Shown here in pieces: positions 1 to 8,076 of a stretch of DNA of 64,000 nt. This DNA comes from UBA11475 sp902486425 (GTDB taxonomy: Bacteria > Bacillota > Clostridia > Christensenellales > Borkfalkiaceae). Under the pieces are notes generated by a model, which made no database searches, was not told the origin of the DNA, and saw nothing but the letters and a program-made list of their open reading frames with translations. The stretch spans positions 186,001 through 250,000 of the forward strand of contig CABTOK010000007.1 of the NCBI GenBank assembly GCA_902486425.1, in the 5' to 3' direction. How positions within the stretch are numbered: position 1 is the first letter of the stretch; each line of letters opens with the position of its first letter. The translations under genes and the position numbers were made by a program.

Positions 1-2
1 GC

Positions 3-1652
3 GGCAGAAACTTCGAATACCTTTCCGAAGATCCGTTTTTAGCCGGTACTCTCGGTAAAGTTTATATCGACGGCTTGCAGGAAAAGGGCATAGGAACTTC
101 GCTCAAACATTATTGCTGCAACAATGCCGAAGACAACAGACAGTCCTGCAACAATATTGTAGACAAACGTACTCTTATGGAAATTTACACGAGAAATTTC
201 TATTATGCGTTAAAAGCCGATCCTACCACCGTTATGTGCGCTTACAACAAAGTAAACGGCGAATGGTGCTCGGCGAATAAAGAGATAAACGATATTTTAT
301 ATAACAAGCTCGGCTTCAAAAACGCGATCGTTTCCGACTGGGGCGCCGTTCACGACAAAGTGAAGAGCGTCAAATCCGGTCTTGCGCTTCAGATGCCGCA
401 CTCCGATACGGCGTTCGCGGACGCTAAAAAGGCTTATGAATCCGGCGAACTCACCGAAGCGGAAATCGACCTTTGCGCCGGCAGAACAATAGATCTTATC
501 AACCGCATGCAGGAAATGAAAAAGCTCCGTAAAATCGACAGAACGCTCGCCCAGCGCGAACACATTGCTCTCGAAGGCGCGATGGAAGGGGCTGTTCTTC
601 TTAAAAACAACGGCGTTCTCCCGATGAAAAAGAGTAAAACCGTTGCGTATACGGGTATTTTCGAACCCGATATGTACCATGGCGGCGGTTCCGGCAACTC
701 TAAGGCGAACAGAGAACCCGTCTCGATGAAAGTCGCTCTCAAAAATGCCGATCCGGACGTCAATGTCTTAACCTTCGGCAGCATCATTCACAGAGCGTGG
801 CACGGCAACGTATCGTTCTGGTGGAGCGCCGCGGACGAAATACTCCCCGTATTCAAAGACGCCGACTACGTTATTCTGCAGGTCGGCAACTGGCACGACA
901 TCGAAAGCGAAGGATTTGACAGACATACTTTAAGGCTCAACGAAACGCAGGAATCGTTTATAAGATTTATGGGAGATCACTTCAAGGGCAAGACGATAGT
1001 CCAGCTTATTGCGGGTTCCGCCATAGACGTTACACCGTGGATCGATCACGTAGACGCGCTTCTTCTTACCGGCTTTGCCGGACAGTATATGAACGATGCG
1101 GCGGCTTACCTTATGTACGGCGACGTATGTCCCTCCGGTAAACTTGCCGAAACCTTCCCGAAGAAGCTCGAAGATATTTCCTGTCTTAACGCATACAACT
1201 CGTATATGACCGAAAATTATTATAACGACGGCATTTACGTAGGCTATCGTCATTATGACAAGAACAATATCGAACCTATGTACGAATTCGGCTACGGCTT
1301 GTCTTATACCAAGTTCGAATATTCCGATCTTAAAGTAGAAGATAAAGGCGAAACTTTGGAAGTTACTTATAAGATTAAAAACGTCGGCGACTACGACGGT
1401 AAAGAAGTATCCGAAATTTACTCTACCGCTCCCGCAAAGGTAATCGACAGACCTCAGAGAGAACTCGTCGGTTATTCCAAAGACCTTATCTTGAAAGGCG
1501 AAACCAAGATCGTAAAAGTTACCGTAGATAAAGAAGCGATGACGTACTTCGACGTAGCAAAGGACGACTTCGTTCTGGAAAAGGGCGAATACGCGATTTC
1601 GGTAGGCGCTTCGTCGAGAGATATTCGTCTCACCGCAAAAATTACCTTATAA
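3..1652 (+). CDS. Glycoside hydrolase family 3 beta-glucosidase-like, 5'-truncated by window edge
   Basis: The reading frame is open from base 3, so the N-terminus lies outside the window; the first TTG (75) is only an internal codon. The opening residues (GRNFEYLSEDP) and the KHYCCNN block are typical of GH3 catalytic barrels. The likely nucleophile Asp sits in the SDWGAVHD motif. A second alpha/beta domain follows (VLLKNNGVLPM), then a C-terminal fibronectin III-like domain (EVSEIYS, RPQRELVGYSK). GH3 enzymes remove terminal beta-linked sugars. The exact substrate cannot be read from sequence. No signal peptide can be judged because the start is missing. Confidence 0.93.
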   Translation, partial: GRNFEYLSEDPFLAGTLGKVYIDGLQEKGIGTSLKHYCCNNAEDNRQSCNNIVDKRTLMEIYTRNFYYALKADPTTVMCAYNKVNGEWCSANKEINDILYNKLGFKNAIVSDWGAVHDKVKSVKSGLALQMPHSDTAFADAKKAYESGELTEAEIDLCAGRTIDLINRMQEMKKLRKIDRTLAQREHIALEGAMEGAVLLKNNGVLPMKKSKTVAYTGIFEPDMYHGGGSGNSKANREPVSMKVALKNADPDVNVLTFGSIIHRAWHGNVSFWWSAADEILPVFKDADYVILQVGNWHDIESEGFDRHTLRLNETQESFIRFMGDHFKGKTIVQLIAGSAIDVTPWIDHVDALLLTGFAGQYMNDAAAYLMYGDVCPSGKLAETFPKKLEDISCLNAYNSYMTENYYNDGIYVGYRHYDKNNIEPMYEFGYGLSYTKFEYSDLKVEDKGETLEVTYKIKNVGDYDGKEVSEIYSTAPAKVIDRPQRELVGYSKDLILKGETKIVKVTVDKEAMTYFDVAKDDFVLEKGEYAISVGASSRDIRLTAKITL

Positions 1653-1715
1653 TTAAATAACAGCTGTAATTTAATTGAGTTAAAATTGCATATCCATAGA
1701 GGTTTTTTGTATATA

Positions 1716-1753
1716 GAACTCCTCCGCTTAAATAAAAGCGGGGGAGTTCTTAT
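1716..1753 (+). terminator. Hairpin terminator after the GH3 gene
   Basis: A 14-bp stem (1716-1729 with 1736-1749, one G-U pair) has a 6-nt loop and a short, imperfect T-rich tail. It lies 64 bases after the GH3 stop. The stretch from here to the promoter at 1994 is AT-rich, with another weak hairpin around 1763-1808 and no gene. Confidence 0.65.
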
Positions 1754-1993
1754 ATTAAAATAAAAAGATAAAATCTGAACGTTTCTGATTTTACAGGTTT
1801 TTATCTTTTATCGTATCGCTGCATATAAACAAAATCGCATATGTTATACAACTATTGTAGCACAACATATATATTTTCAAATAAGAGAATAAAAAACGAA
1901 TAAACGCATAAAAGAATTATATATGTAAAATAGCGAAAAAAATAAAGAAAATACACATTTTAACTTTTTATGAGTAAAAAATATTATTTATGG

Positions 1994-2022
1994 TTTACAA
2001 AAATATAAAACTGTGGTATAAT
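1994..2022 (+). promoter_or_regulatory. Sigma-A promoter for the small membrane protein gene at 2051
   Basis: The -35 box TTTACA (1994-1999) and -10 box TATAAT (2017-2022) are separated by 17 bp. The predicted transcript start is near 2029, giving a leader of about 20 bases that contains the AGGAGGTG ribosome site. Confidence 0.75.
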
Positions 2023-2050
2023 CGAAAAAAAGGTAAAGGAGGTGAAAAAT

Positions 2051-2470
2051 ATGGCAAAGAAAAAACTTTTAACTCTTCCGAGAATTATCGCGGCGGTAGT
2101 TTTGGTTGTGCTTGTCGTTCTTAACGTTGTTATGGGAGTCGCTCCTGCCGTAGGAACCTACAAGGGTGAATACAAAGTATCTAATACTACAACTAAAATA
2201 ACGGCTGAATTCAAGGGCGATAATAAGCTTGTTTACAGCGTACTCGGCGATAAAGAAGTTTCGTACGAATACGACAAGGAAAACAAAGCTATCACCGTGG
2301 CCGGCGCCCCTGTTCTTACGAGGGAATCCGTATTCACGATGAAAGCTAACCTAACGGGAGCTAAGCTTACTTCCGGACTTGCGATAACCTTCCAGGTTCT
2401 TTTGGGAGTAGGATATCTTGTCTGCCTTGTATTCGTTCTGACCGGCGGCAAGAAGATTAAGTTAAAATAA
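2051..2470 (+). CDS. Small two-TM membrane protein of unknown function (paralogue of 2543-3049)
   Basis: This is a 139-residue protein. The ATG at 2051 is preferred over the GTG at 2042 because AAAGGAGGTG is correctly spaced from it. It has an N-terminal membrane segment (about residues 11-35), a polar middle section of about 75 residues that starts with a GTYKGEY motif, and a C-terminal membrane segment after the block SGLAITFQVL. No known domain is recognised. The minus-strand neighbour has the same architecture and the same two sequence blocks, so the two form a duplicated, convergent pair. The middle section probably faces outside; function unknown. Confidence 0.8.
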   Translation: MAKKKLLTLPRIIAAVVLVVLVVLNVVMGVAPAVGTYKGEYKVSNTTTKITAEFKGDNKLVYSVLGDKEVSYEYDKENKAITVAGAPVLTRESVFTMKANLTGAKLTSGLAITFQVLLGVGYLVCLVFVLTGGKKIKLK

Positions 2471-2484
2471 AACTTAAAAAGAAT

Positions 2485-2523
2485 AAAAATAAGAGATCCG
2501 TTTCCGAATCTCTTATTTTTTTA
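2485..2523. terminator. Bidirectional terminator between the convergent paralogues
   Basis: A perfect 13-bp stem (2485-2497 with 2508-2520) has a 10-nt loop. A-rich and T-rich sides give a U-tract on either strand. It lies between the stop codons of two convergent genes. Confidence 0.85.
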
Positions 2524-2542
2524 TTTAAATCGAATTTTTCTT

Positions 2543-3049
2543 TTATTCCGCGACTTCCGTATTTTCGGCTATTTCGACTTCCTTTTTGCCTTTAAAAAAC
2601 TTTTTCATCGTATCGAGATCTACGGCAAGGGATAATATTCCGACGGCGTAAGCCACCGCGAATATTACCTGAAAAGTAATCGCAAGACCTGATTTTAAAG
2701 TAAACTTGAAATCTCTGAGTTCGAACGTCTGCGTGAATACCGATTTTCTGTCGGCGATTTTTATGCCTTCCGAATAAAAAGCTTTTTTCTTGGCGTTGTA
2801 TTCGATTTCCGCAGTTTCGCTTTCCTTGTATTCTTCATCGCCGACTTTCATCTTTGCTTTAGCAGTGATTTTATCGTTGCCGTAAGAAAGCGTAACCGTC
2901 ATGGTTGCTTTTTCCGAACCTTCGGTATAGGTTCTTTCGCCTTTGTAAGTGCCGAAAGCCGGTAAGCAGCCCATAATAATGTTAAGAATCAAGACTACCG
3001 CTATAACCGCGGTCGCGATAATTCTTTGTTTTGTAAAGAACTTTTTCAT
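2543..3049 (-). CDS. Small two-TM membrane protein of unknown function (paralogue of 2051-2470)
   Basis: This 168-residue protein starts at an ATG preceded by AAGGAGGG. It has an N-terminal membrane segment, a GTYKGER motif right after it, a charged extracytoplasmic-like domain of about 85 residues, the conserved block SGLAITFQVI leading into a second membrane segment, and a Lys/Glu-rich cytoplasmic tail. It shares the RIIA...LN.IMG...GTYKGE and SGLAITFQV blocks with the neighbour at 2051 but has a longer tail. Function unknown. Confidence 0.8.
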   Translation of the reverse strand: MKKFFTKQRIIATAVIAVVLILNIIMGCLPAFGTYKGERTYTEGSEKATMTVTLSYGNDKITAKAKMKVGDEEYKESETAEIEYNAKKKAFYSEGIKIADRKSVFTQTFELRDFKFTLKSGLAITFQVIFAVAYAVGILSLAVDLDTMKKFFKGKKEVEIAENTEVAE

Positions 3050-3082
3050 AATTTTACCCTCCTTGATTAGTTCTTTAATTAA

Positions 3083-3111
3083 ACTTTAGCACCGTTTTTG
3101 ACGTTTGTAAA
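3083..3111 (-). promoter_or_regulatory. Promoter for the minus-strand gene 2543-3049
   Basis: Read on the minus strand, TTTACA (3111-3106) and TAAAGT (3088-3083) are separated by 17 bp. They lie about 35-60 bases upstream of the ATG. Confidence 0.55.
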
Positions 3112-3857
3112 TAGCAATTAAAAAAACATCGGAAAAATCGAAAATTTTTATAATTTTTTTCAGAATTATTATTTATTATGTGCAGGTTTTCGGTGTCGAC
3201 AACATATTGTAAAACAGTCGAAAATGAAAAAAATTTTCAAAAAAACCGCGTAAAAAATTTATGGCAACCGGTAAAATTTTTTGAAATCCCGACGGGAGAA
3301 AGAGAAAAAACCGACCTGAGAACGGCAAGAGTTTTCAGGATTTTTGTCAGATGTAAAATCCTATTTTTCAGGTAGGAATTCAAGCCGCCGAAAATCCGCC
3401 TTTCTTACGGCGAAAATAATAAAAGTAAGTATGTATTTACAATAAATTGCCCGAATTAACGGATATAAAAAAGTCCGTAAAAAGGTCAAAAACGGCGGTT
3501 GATAAAAGCCGGTTCCGGGCAATAAAAAGCGAAGCAAGAGCAGAAAAAGCGACTAAAAAAAGAGCAAGCTAAGCAGCCGTAAATACATAAAAACAATAAC
3601 CGTCCGAATAACAAAAATACCTTGGGAACCGTCGTAAAAATTATGTTAGTTTCGGCTAACCGAAATAAAAGAGAAAATCAGATTATTTTAAGTTAGCAAA
3701 GGCTTACCGACGCAAAGGTAAATCCGCCGGAAACTTTACCGCTCGTTCATGGCTTGTTTCCGCATAAAAGCGGGGGATAAAAAAGACGGCAAAAGGGAAA
3801 AATTGCAGAAAAATCTTATAAAAATCAAATATTTAAAAATATCGCGTTAAAAAAATA
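3112..3857. other. Gene-free A-rich stretch
   Basis: No convincing gene is present: the longest frame (3178-3375) has no ribosome site and a low-complexity translation. The plus strand is strongly purine (A) rich. A small perfect inverted repeat occurs at 3650-3665 (TTTCGG, 4-nt loop, CCGAAA). I see no tRNA-, RNase P- or SRP-like signature. Confidence 0.5.
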
Positions 3858-3885
3858 TTGCAACTTCAAAAAAATATGTTATAAT
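3858..3885 (+). promoter_or_regulatory. Upstream promoter (P1) of the C4 block
   Basis: TTGCAA (3858-3863) and TATAAT (3880-3885) are separated by 16 bp and lie in the same direction as the dehydrogenase gene at 4328. Confidence 0.5.
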
Positions 3886-3944
3886 AATGTCGGAAAACGC
3901 CATATATTAAAACCTACATACATATCGTTATATATAAAAAGCAT

Positions 3945-3973
3945 TTTACAACATTTTTCCGAATGGGTATAAT
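3945..3973 (+). promoter_or_regulatory. Proximal promoter (P2) of the C4 block, with a long leader
   Basis: TTTACA (3945-3950) and TATAAT (3968-3973) are separated by 17 bp. Transcription would start near 3980, leaving about 350 untranslated bases before the ATG at 4328. No known riboswitch consensus was recognised in that leader. Confidence 0.65.
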
Positions 3974-4327
3974 ATATATCGGTAAGGCAGGGTGCTATTT
4001 GATTTTCAAGGCAAAAAAGAAGTAAAAACCCGCCGCACGATTCAGGAGGAAACTCCCTCTGAAAAAGCGAAAAAACGAAAACGCATTTTACCCGAAAATG
4101 AATTGTTTTTTCAAAAGTCTCCGCTTTGAGGTAAAACGTCGCCGCATAAAGAACGGGCGAAACGTCTTCAGAAGTGACAAAGACTGCCGGAACAAAAAAG
4201 TCCGAAACAAAAAAGCCGATAAAACAAATTTAACCGGTACCGGGCGTAAAACAATATATATAAAAAATATATAAAAACAATAATTTTTTTGCAAATAAAT
4301 TTCTACAAAAATAAAGGAGATAAAACT

Positions 4328-5284
4328 ATGAGTAAAATTACCGTAATAGGTATGGGCAGCGTAGGTTCTACGATTGCTTACAAACTCGCTTCCGATATGA
4401 CGGCAAGCGAAATCGTTCTTATCGATATCCGTTCCGAAAAGGCAATGGGCGAAGCGATGGACATCCGTCAGGGACTTGCTTTCACGGGCGGCGTTGACAT
4501 TTACGCCGGTTCTTACGAAGACGCAGTCGGTTCCGACATCGTTATCATCACTTCGGGCGTTGCGAGAAAAGAAGGTCAGTCCAGACTCGATCTCGTAAAG
4601 ACCAATTTCGGAATCATCATGGACATCATGCCCAAGATCGTAAGCGCATGCCCGGACGCGAAATATATCATCGTTTCCAATCCCGTAGATATTCTGACTT
4701 ACGCTTTCCACAAGTATTCTGGATTAAAGGAAAACCAGATCATCGGTTCCGGCACTATTCTCGACACGATCAGACTTCGCGAAAGAATTGCGGAATGTTA
4801 CGATATTAACAGCCAGAGCGTACACGCGTACGTTATGGGCGAACACGGCAACTCGAGTTTTGTTCCCTGGTCGCTCGCTAACGTTTCGGGTATCCCCGTA
4901 GACGAATACGAAGAAAACCTTATAGACTTCAAAGGAGTAACCGTTCCGCTCGATCATGCGGATGCGGAAGAATACGTAAGAGTTTCCGGAGCCAAAGTTA
5001 TCGCGAGAAAGGGCGCTACCTTCTATGCGGTATCGTTATGCGCATGCCAGCTTTGCAAATGTATCTTAAGCGATACGAGAAGCGTTCTTACCGTTTCTAC
5101 TCTTCTTAAAGGCGAATACGGTATCGAAGACGTTTGTCTTTCGACCTGCGCTATCGTCGGTAAAGACGGTATCGAAGGTAAGATCAAGGTTACCCTTACC
5201 GACGACGAACTTGCTAAGTTAAAAGCTTCCGCCGACACTTTGAAGTCCGTTATCGCTCAGGTTATGCCCGAAGAGAATAAATAA
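4328..5284 (+). CDS. mdh: Malate dehydrogenase (LDH/MDH superfamily, lactate-dehydrogenase-like fold)
   Basis: The protein has 318 residues. The start is the ATG after AAAGGAGAT, not the TTG at 4289. It has the NAD-binding GMGSVGS loop (8-14), Asp33 at the end of the second beta strand (NAD preference), and the catalytic set Arg86, Asp146, Arg149 and His173 (GEHGN). The substrate-specificity position (Gln102 in lactate dehydrogenases, Arg in malate dehydrogenases) is Arg80 in GVARKEG, which predicts malate/oxaloacetate. Fumarase and a fumarate reductase follow, supporting a role in oxaloacetate reduction. Automatic pipelines would probably label it L-lactate dehydrogenase. Confidence 0.85.
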   Translation: MSKITVIGMGSVGSTIAYKLASDMTASEIVLIDIRSEKAMGEAMDIRQGLAFTGGVDIYAGSYEDAVGSDIVIITSGVARKEGQSRLDLVKTNFGIIMDIMPKIVSACPDAKYIIVSNPVDILTYAFHKYSGLKENQIIGSGTILDTIRLRERIAECYDINSQSVHAYVMGEHGNSSFVPWSLANVSGIPVDEYEENLIDFKGVTVPLDHADAEEYVRVSGAKVIARKGATFYAVSLCACQLCKCILSDTRSVLTVSTLLKGEYGIEDVCLSTCAIVGKDGIEGKIKVTLTDDELAKLKASADTLKSVIAQVMPEENK

Positions 5285-5301
5285 CAAAATAATATGATTT
5301 T

Positions 5302-5328
5302 AACGGGCGGTTTAACGATCGCCCCGTT
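5302..5328 (+). terminator. Weak hairpin between mdh and fumC
   Basis: A 6-bp stem (AACGGG/CCCGTT) with a 15-nt loop is followed by an AT-rich stretch rather than a clean U-tract. An inverted repeat (TACTATA/TATAGTA) follows at about 5329-5357. This may partly uncouple mdh from fumC. Confidence 0.3.
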
Positions 5329-5495
5329 ACTATATTATATATAATAAGATATAGTAAACATTTTTAATCGACGATTCCGTTATTTCCGCTTTTTCCGCCG
5401 TGCGGAAAGCGGATAATAAGAAACGACGGATAGGAGTTTCGCGGGGGATAACCTGCGGAGACGTAAGACGACACATGACAGCTAAAGGAGAAACA

Positions 5496-6887
5496 ATGGA
5501 AAACTACCGTATAGAACACGATTCCATGGGGGAAGTAAAAGTCCCCGCGGATAAATACTGGGGCGCGCAGACCGAAAGAAGCCACGAAAACTTTCTTATC
5601 GGCGTAGGTATCGAGACCATGCCTGCCGAAATCATTCACGCTTTCGGCATACTCAAAAAGGCTTCGGCGAGAGCCAACGCGGTTTTAAGACCGGAAAAAA
5701 TGACGGCTGAAAAACTTTCCGCAATCGAACAGGCTTGCGACGAAGTTATTTCGGGCAAACTTAACGACAATTTCCCGCTTGTCGTATGGCAGACGGGCAG
5801 CGGCACTCAGTCGAACATGAACGCCAACGAAGTTATCGCAAACCGCGCTAACGAAATCGCAGGTAAAAAGCTCTGCCACCCGAACGACGATATAAACATG
5901 AGCCAGTCTTCGAACGACACTTTCCCGACGGCAATGCATATCGCGGCGGTACTTTCCGTTGAAAACAAACTTTTCCCGGCGATGGACAAACTTATCGCAA
6001 CTTTTGCCCGTCTCGAAAAGGAAAACGAAGGAATAGTAAAGAGCGGCAGAACTCATCTTCAGGATGCGGTTCCCATAGCTTTCTCTCAGGAAATAAGCGG
6101 TTGGAGAACGATGATCGAAAAGACAAAAGAACAGCTTACGCTTTCGCTCAAAGGTCTTAAGGAACTCGCTCTCGGCGGAACGGCGGTAGGCACCGGACTC
6201 AACGCTCCCAAGGGCTACGACGTAAAGGTTGCCGAAGAAGTAAGCAAACTTACCGATAAAGAATTTGTAACCGCTTCCAATAAATATCACGCTCTCACGT
6301 CGAAGGACGCCTACGTATTCGCTCACGGCGCATTGAAAGCTCTTGCGGCAAACCTTATGAAGATCGCCAACGACGTAAGATGGCTCGCTTCCGGGCCGAG
6401 AGACGGTCTCGGCGAAATATTCATTCCTGAAAACGAACCCGGCTCTTCGATAATGCCCGGCAAGGTAAACCCGACTCAGTGCGAATCCATGACGATGGTA
6501 GCCGTTCAGGTAATTGCGAACGACGTCGCGGTAGGAATGGGCGCTTCGCAGGGGAACTTCGAACTCAACGTATTCATGCCCGTTATAGCGTATAACTTCC
6601 TTCAGTCGGTAAGACTACTCGCCGAAGGCATGACTTCGTTTGAAAAGAACTGCGTAACCGGTATAAAAGCCAATAAGGAAAAAATGGCTTACAACCTTCA
6701 TAACTCGCTTATGCTCGTAACCGCGCTCAACCCGTACATCGGATACGAAAACGCGGCAAAAACCGCCAAAAAGGCGTATAAAGAAAACATTTCGTTAAAG
6801 GAAGCGTGCGTCGCGTTAGGATTCTTGACCGCCGAAAAGTTCGACGAAGTCTTTAAGCCCGAAGCGATGGCTTATCCTCAGAAATAA
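5496..6887 (+). CDS. fumC: Class II fumarate hydratase
   Basis: This 463-residue protein interconverts malate and fumarate. The ATG at 5496 is preceded by AAAGGAG; the frame is open further upstream but without a ribosome site. It carries the superfamily signature GSSIMPGKVNP (about 316-326), the mobile catalytic serine loop, the RTHLQDA block with the catalytic-base His187, and the GSGTQSNMNANEV substrate-binding block. Length is normal for the oxygen-stable, cluster-free class. It lies 13 bases upstream of hdrB, so it is probably the first gene of the long Hdr-Flx-fumarate-reductase transcript and would supply fumarate to it. Confidence 0.96.
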   Translation: MENYRIEHDSMGEVKVPADKYWGAQTERSHENFLIGVGIETMPAEIIHAFGILKKASARANAVLRPEKMTAEKLSAIEQACDEVISGKLNDNFPLVVWQTGSGTQSNMNANEVIANRANEIAGKKLCHPNDDINMSQSSNDTFPTAMHIAAVLSVENKLFPAMDKLIATFARLEKENEGIVKSGRTHLQDAVPIAFSQEISGWRTMIEKTKEQLTLSLKGLKELALGGTAVGTGLNAPKGYDVKVAEEVSKLTDKEFVTASNKYHALTSKDAYVFAHGALKALAANLMKIANDVRWLASGPRDGLGEIFIPENEPGSSIMPGKVNPTQCESMTMVAVQVIANDVAVGMGASQGNFELNVFMPVIAYNFLQSVRLLAEGMTSFEKNCVTGIKANKEKMAYNLHNSLMLVTALNPYIGYENAAKTAKKAYKENISLKEACVALGFLTAEKFDEVFKPEAMAYPQK

Positions 6888-6900
6888 TTATAGGTAAAAG

Positions 6901-7683
6901 ATGAAAATTTGTTATTATCCGGGTTGTACCCTTAAAACCAAAGCGAAGGATCTCGACAAGTATGCGAGACTTTCGGCGGAAAAGCTCGGCGTTACGATGG
7001 AAGAAATCGAAAACTGGCAGTGCTGCGGAGCGGTTTATCCGACGGCAAGGGACGAAATCGCCACCAAGCTTTCCGCGGTAAGAGCTTTGGACTACGCCAA
7101 GCATAACGGCGGTAAACTTCTGACTCTTTGCTCCGCATGCCACAACGTAATCAAAAGAACCAATCTCGATATGAAAAACGACGACAACATAAGGAGCAAG
7201 GCAAACGCCTACCTTAAACTCGACGAAGAATATTCGGGCGAGACGGAAGTAATTCATTATCTCGAGATGCTTAAAAACGTCGTAGGTTTCGACAATATCA
7301 AAAAAGCCGTAGTTAATCCGATAAACAAAAAGATAGGCGCGTATTACGGATGCCTTCTTCTCCGTCCCGGCAAAGACATGGCTTTCGACAATCCCGAAAA
7401 CCCCACGATTATCGAAGACTTTATAAAGGCTATCGGCGGAACTCCCGTCGTATATCCGATGAGAAACGAATGCTGCGGCGCATACGTAGGACTTAAAGAC
7501 AAAGAACTTCCTAAAAAGAGAAGCGAAATAGTTCTTTCGAGTGCGAAGGAAAAGGGCGCGGAACTCGTTATAACCGCCTGCCCGTTGTGCCTTTACAATT
7601 TACAGGTAAACGGCGGCGGAATCCTTCCCGTCAAGTACTTTACCGAACTTTTGGCGGAAGCGCTGGGGGTGAAAGATGAATAA
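6901..7683 (+). CDS. hdrB: HdrB-like heterodisulfide reductase subunit B (two CCG domains)
   Basis: This 260-residue protein has two complete CCG domains. In the first, Cys9, Cys41-Cys42, Cys77 and Cys80 fit CX31CCX34CXXC. In the second, Cys151, Cys191-Cys192, Cys227 and Cys230 repeat the pattern. In methanogen HdrB these residues bind two non-cubane [4Fe-4S] clusters that perform disulfide chemistry. All ligands being intact argues for a redox-active subunit. It overlaps hdrC by 8 bases. Bacteria of this type have no known coenzyme M/B heterodisulfide, so the electron acceptor is probably the fumarate reductase pair encoded downstream or an unknown disulfide. Confidence 0.9.
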   Translation: MKICYYPGCTLKTKAKDLDKYARLSAEKLGVTMEEIENWQCCGAVYPTARDEIATKLSAVRALDYAKHNGGKLLTLCSACHNVIKRTNLDMKNDDNIRSKANAYLKLDEEYSGETEVIHYLEMLKNVVGFDNIKKAVVNPINKKIGAYYGCLLLRPGKDMAFDNPENPTIIEDFIKAIGGTPVVYPMRNECCGAYVGLKDKELPKKRSEIVLSSAKEKGAELVITACPLCLYNLQVNGGGILPVKYFTELLAEALGVKDE

Positions 7684-8062
7684 GACCGAAATTATCGAGA
7701 ACATAAACCTTATCAGCGGCACCAATGTCAAAAAGTGCATGAAGTGCGGCAAATGTTCCGGAAGATGCCCGGCATTCAAAGAAATGGATATCAAACCCCA
7801 TCAGTTCGTATCCTATCTCGCGCAGGGCAAGGTAGATAAGCTACTTGGCAGCAACGCCATATGGCATTGTCTGTCGTGTATGGCTTGCGTAGAGCGTTGT
7901 CCGAGAGGAGTCGCTCCGCAGGGCGTTATAGAAGCAGTAAGAAACACCGTTAAAGGCGCGCAGGGCGGCAACGGTTTAAAAGCCGAGGATATTCCTCCGA
8001 TAATCGACGGATATATTCCGCAGCAGTTATTGGTATCGGCTTACAGAAAGTATAACAAGTAA
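7676..8062 (+). CDS. hdrC: HdrC-like iron-sulfur subunit
   Basis: A 128-residue protein with two [4Fe-4S] ferredoxin motifs, CMKCGKCSGRCP and CLSCMACVERCP, arranged as in HdrC. HdrC passes electrons between HdrA and HdrB. The ATG overlaps the end of hdrB, implying translational coupling, and hdrA follows after 14 bases. Predicted to be soluble, with no membrane segment. Confidence 0.92.
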   Translation: MNKTEIIENINLISGTNVKKCMKCGKCSGRCPAFKEMDIKPHQFVSYLAQGKVDKLLGSNAIWHCLSCMACVERCPRGVAPQGVIEAVRNTVKGAQGGNGLKAEDIPPIIDGYIPQQLLVSAYRKYNK

Positions 8063-8076
8063 TAAAGGAAGAAAAA

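Noticed and set aside
3178..3375. 65-codon frame in the gene-free region
   Set aside because: No ribosome site, low-complexity translation, and A-rich non-coding composition on both sides.
4031..4075. GGAGGAAACTCC-like stretch in the mdh leader resembling RNase P RNA
   Set aside because: The conserved GAGGAAAGTCC core is not matched and none of the other RNase P or SRP RNA landmarks follow.
4289..4327. Upstream TTG start for the dehydrogenase
   Set aside because: The ATG at 4328 has AAAGGAGAT at proper distance and yields the expected N-terminus of the family.
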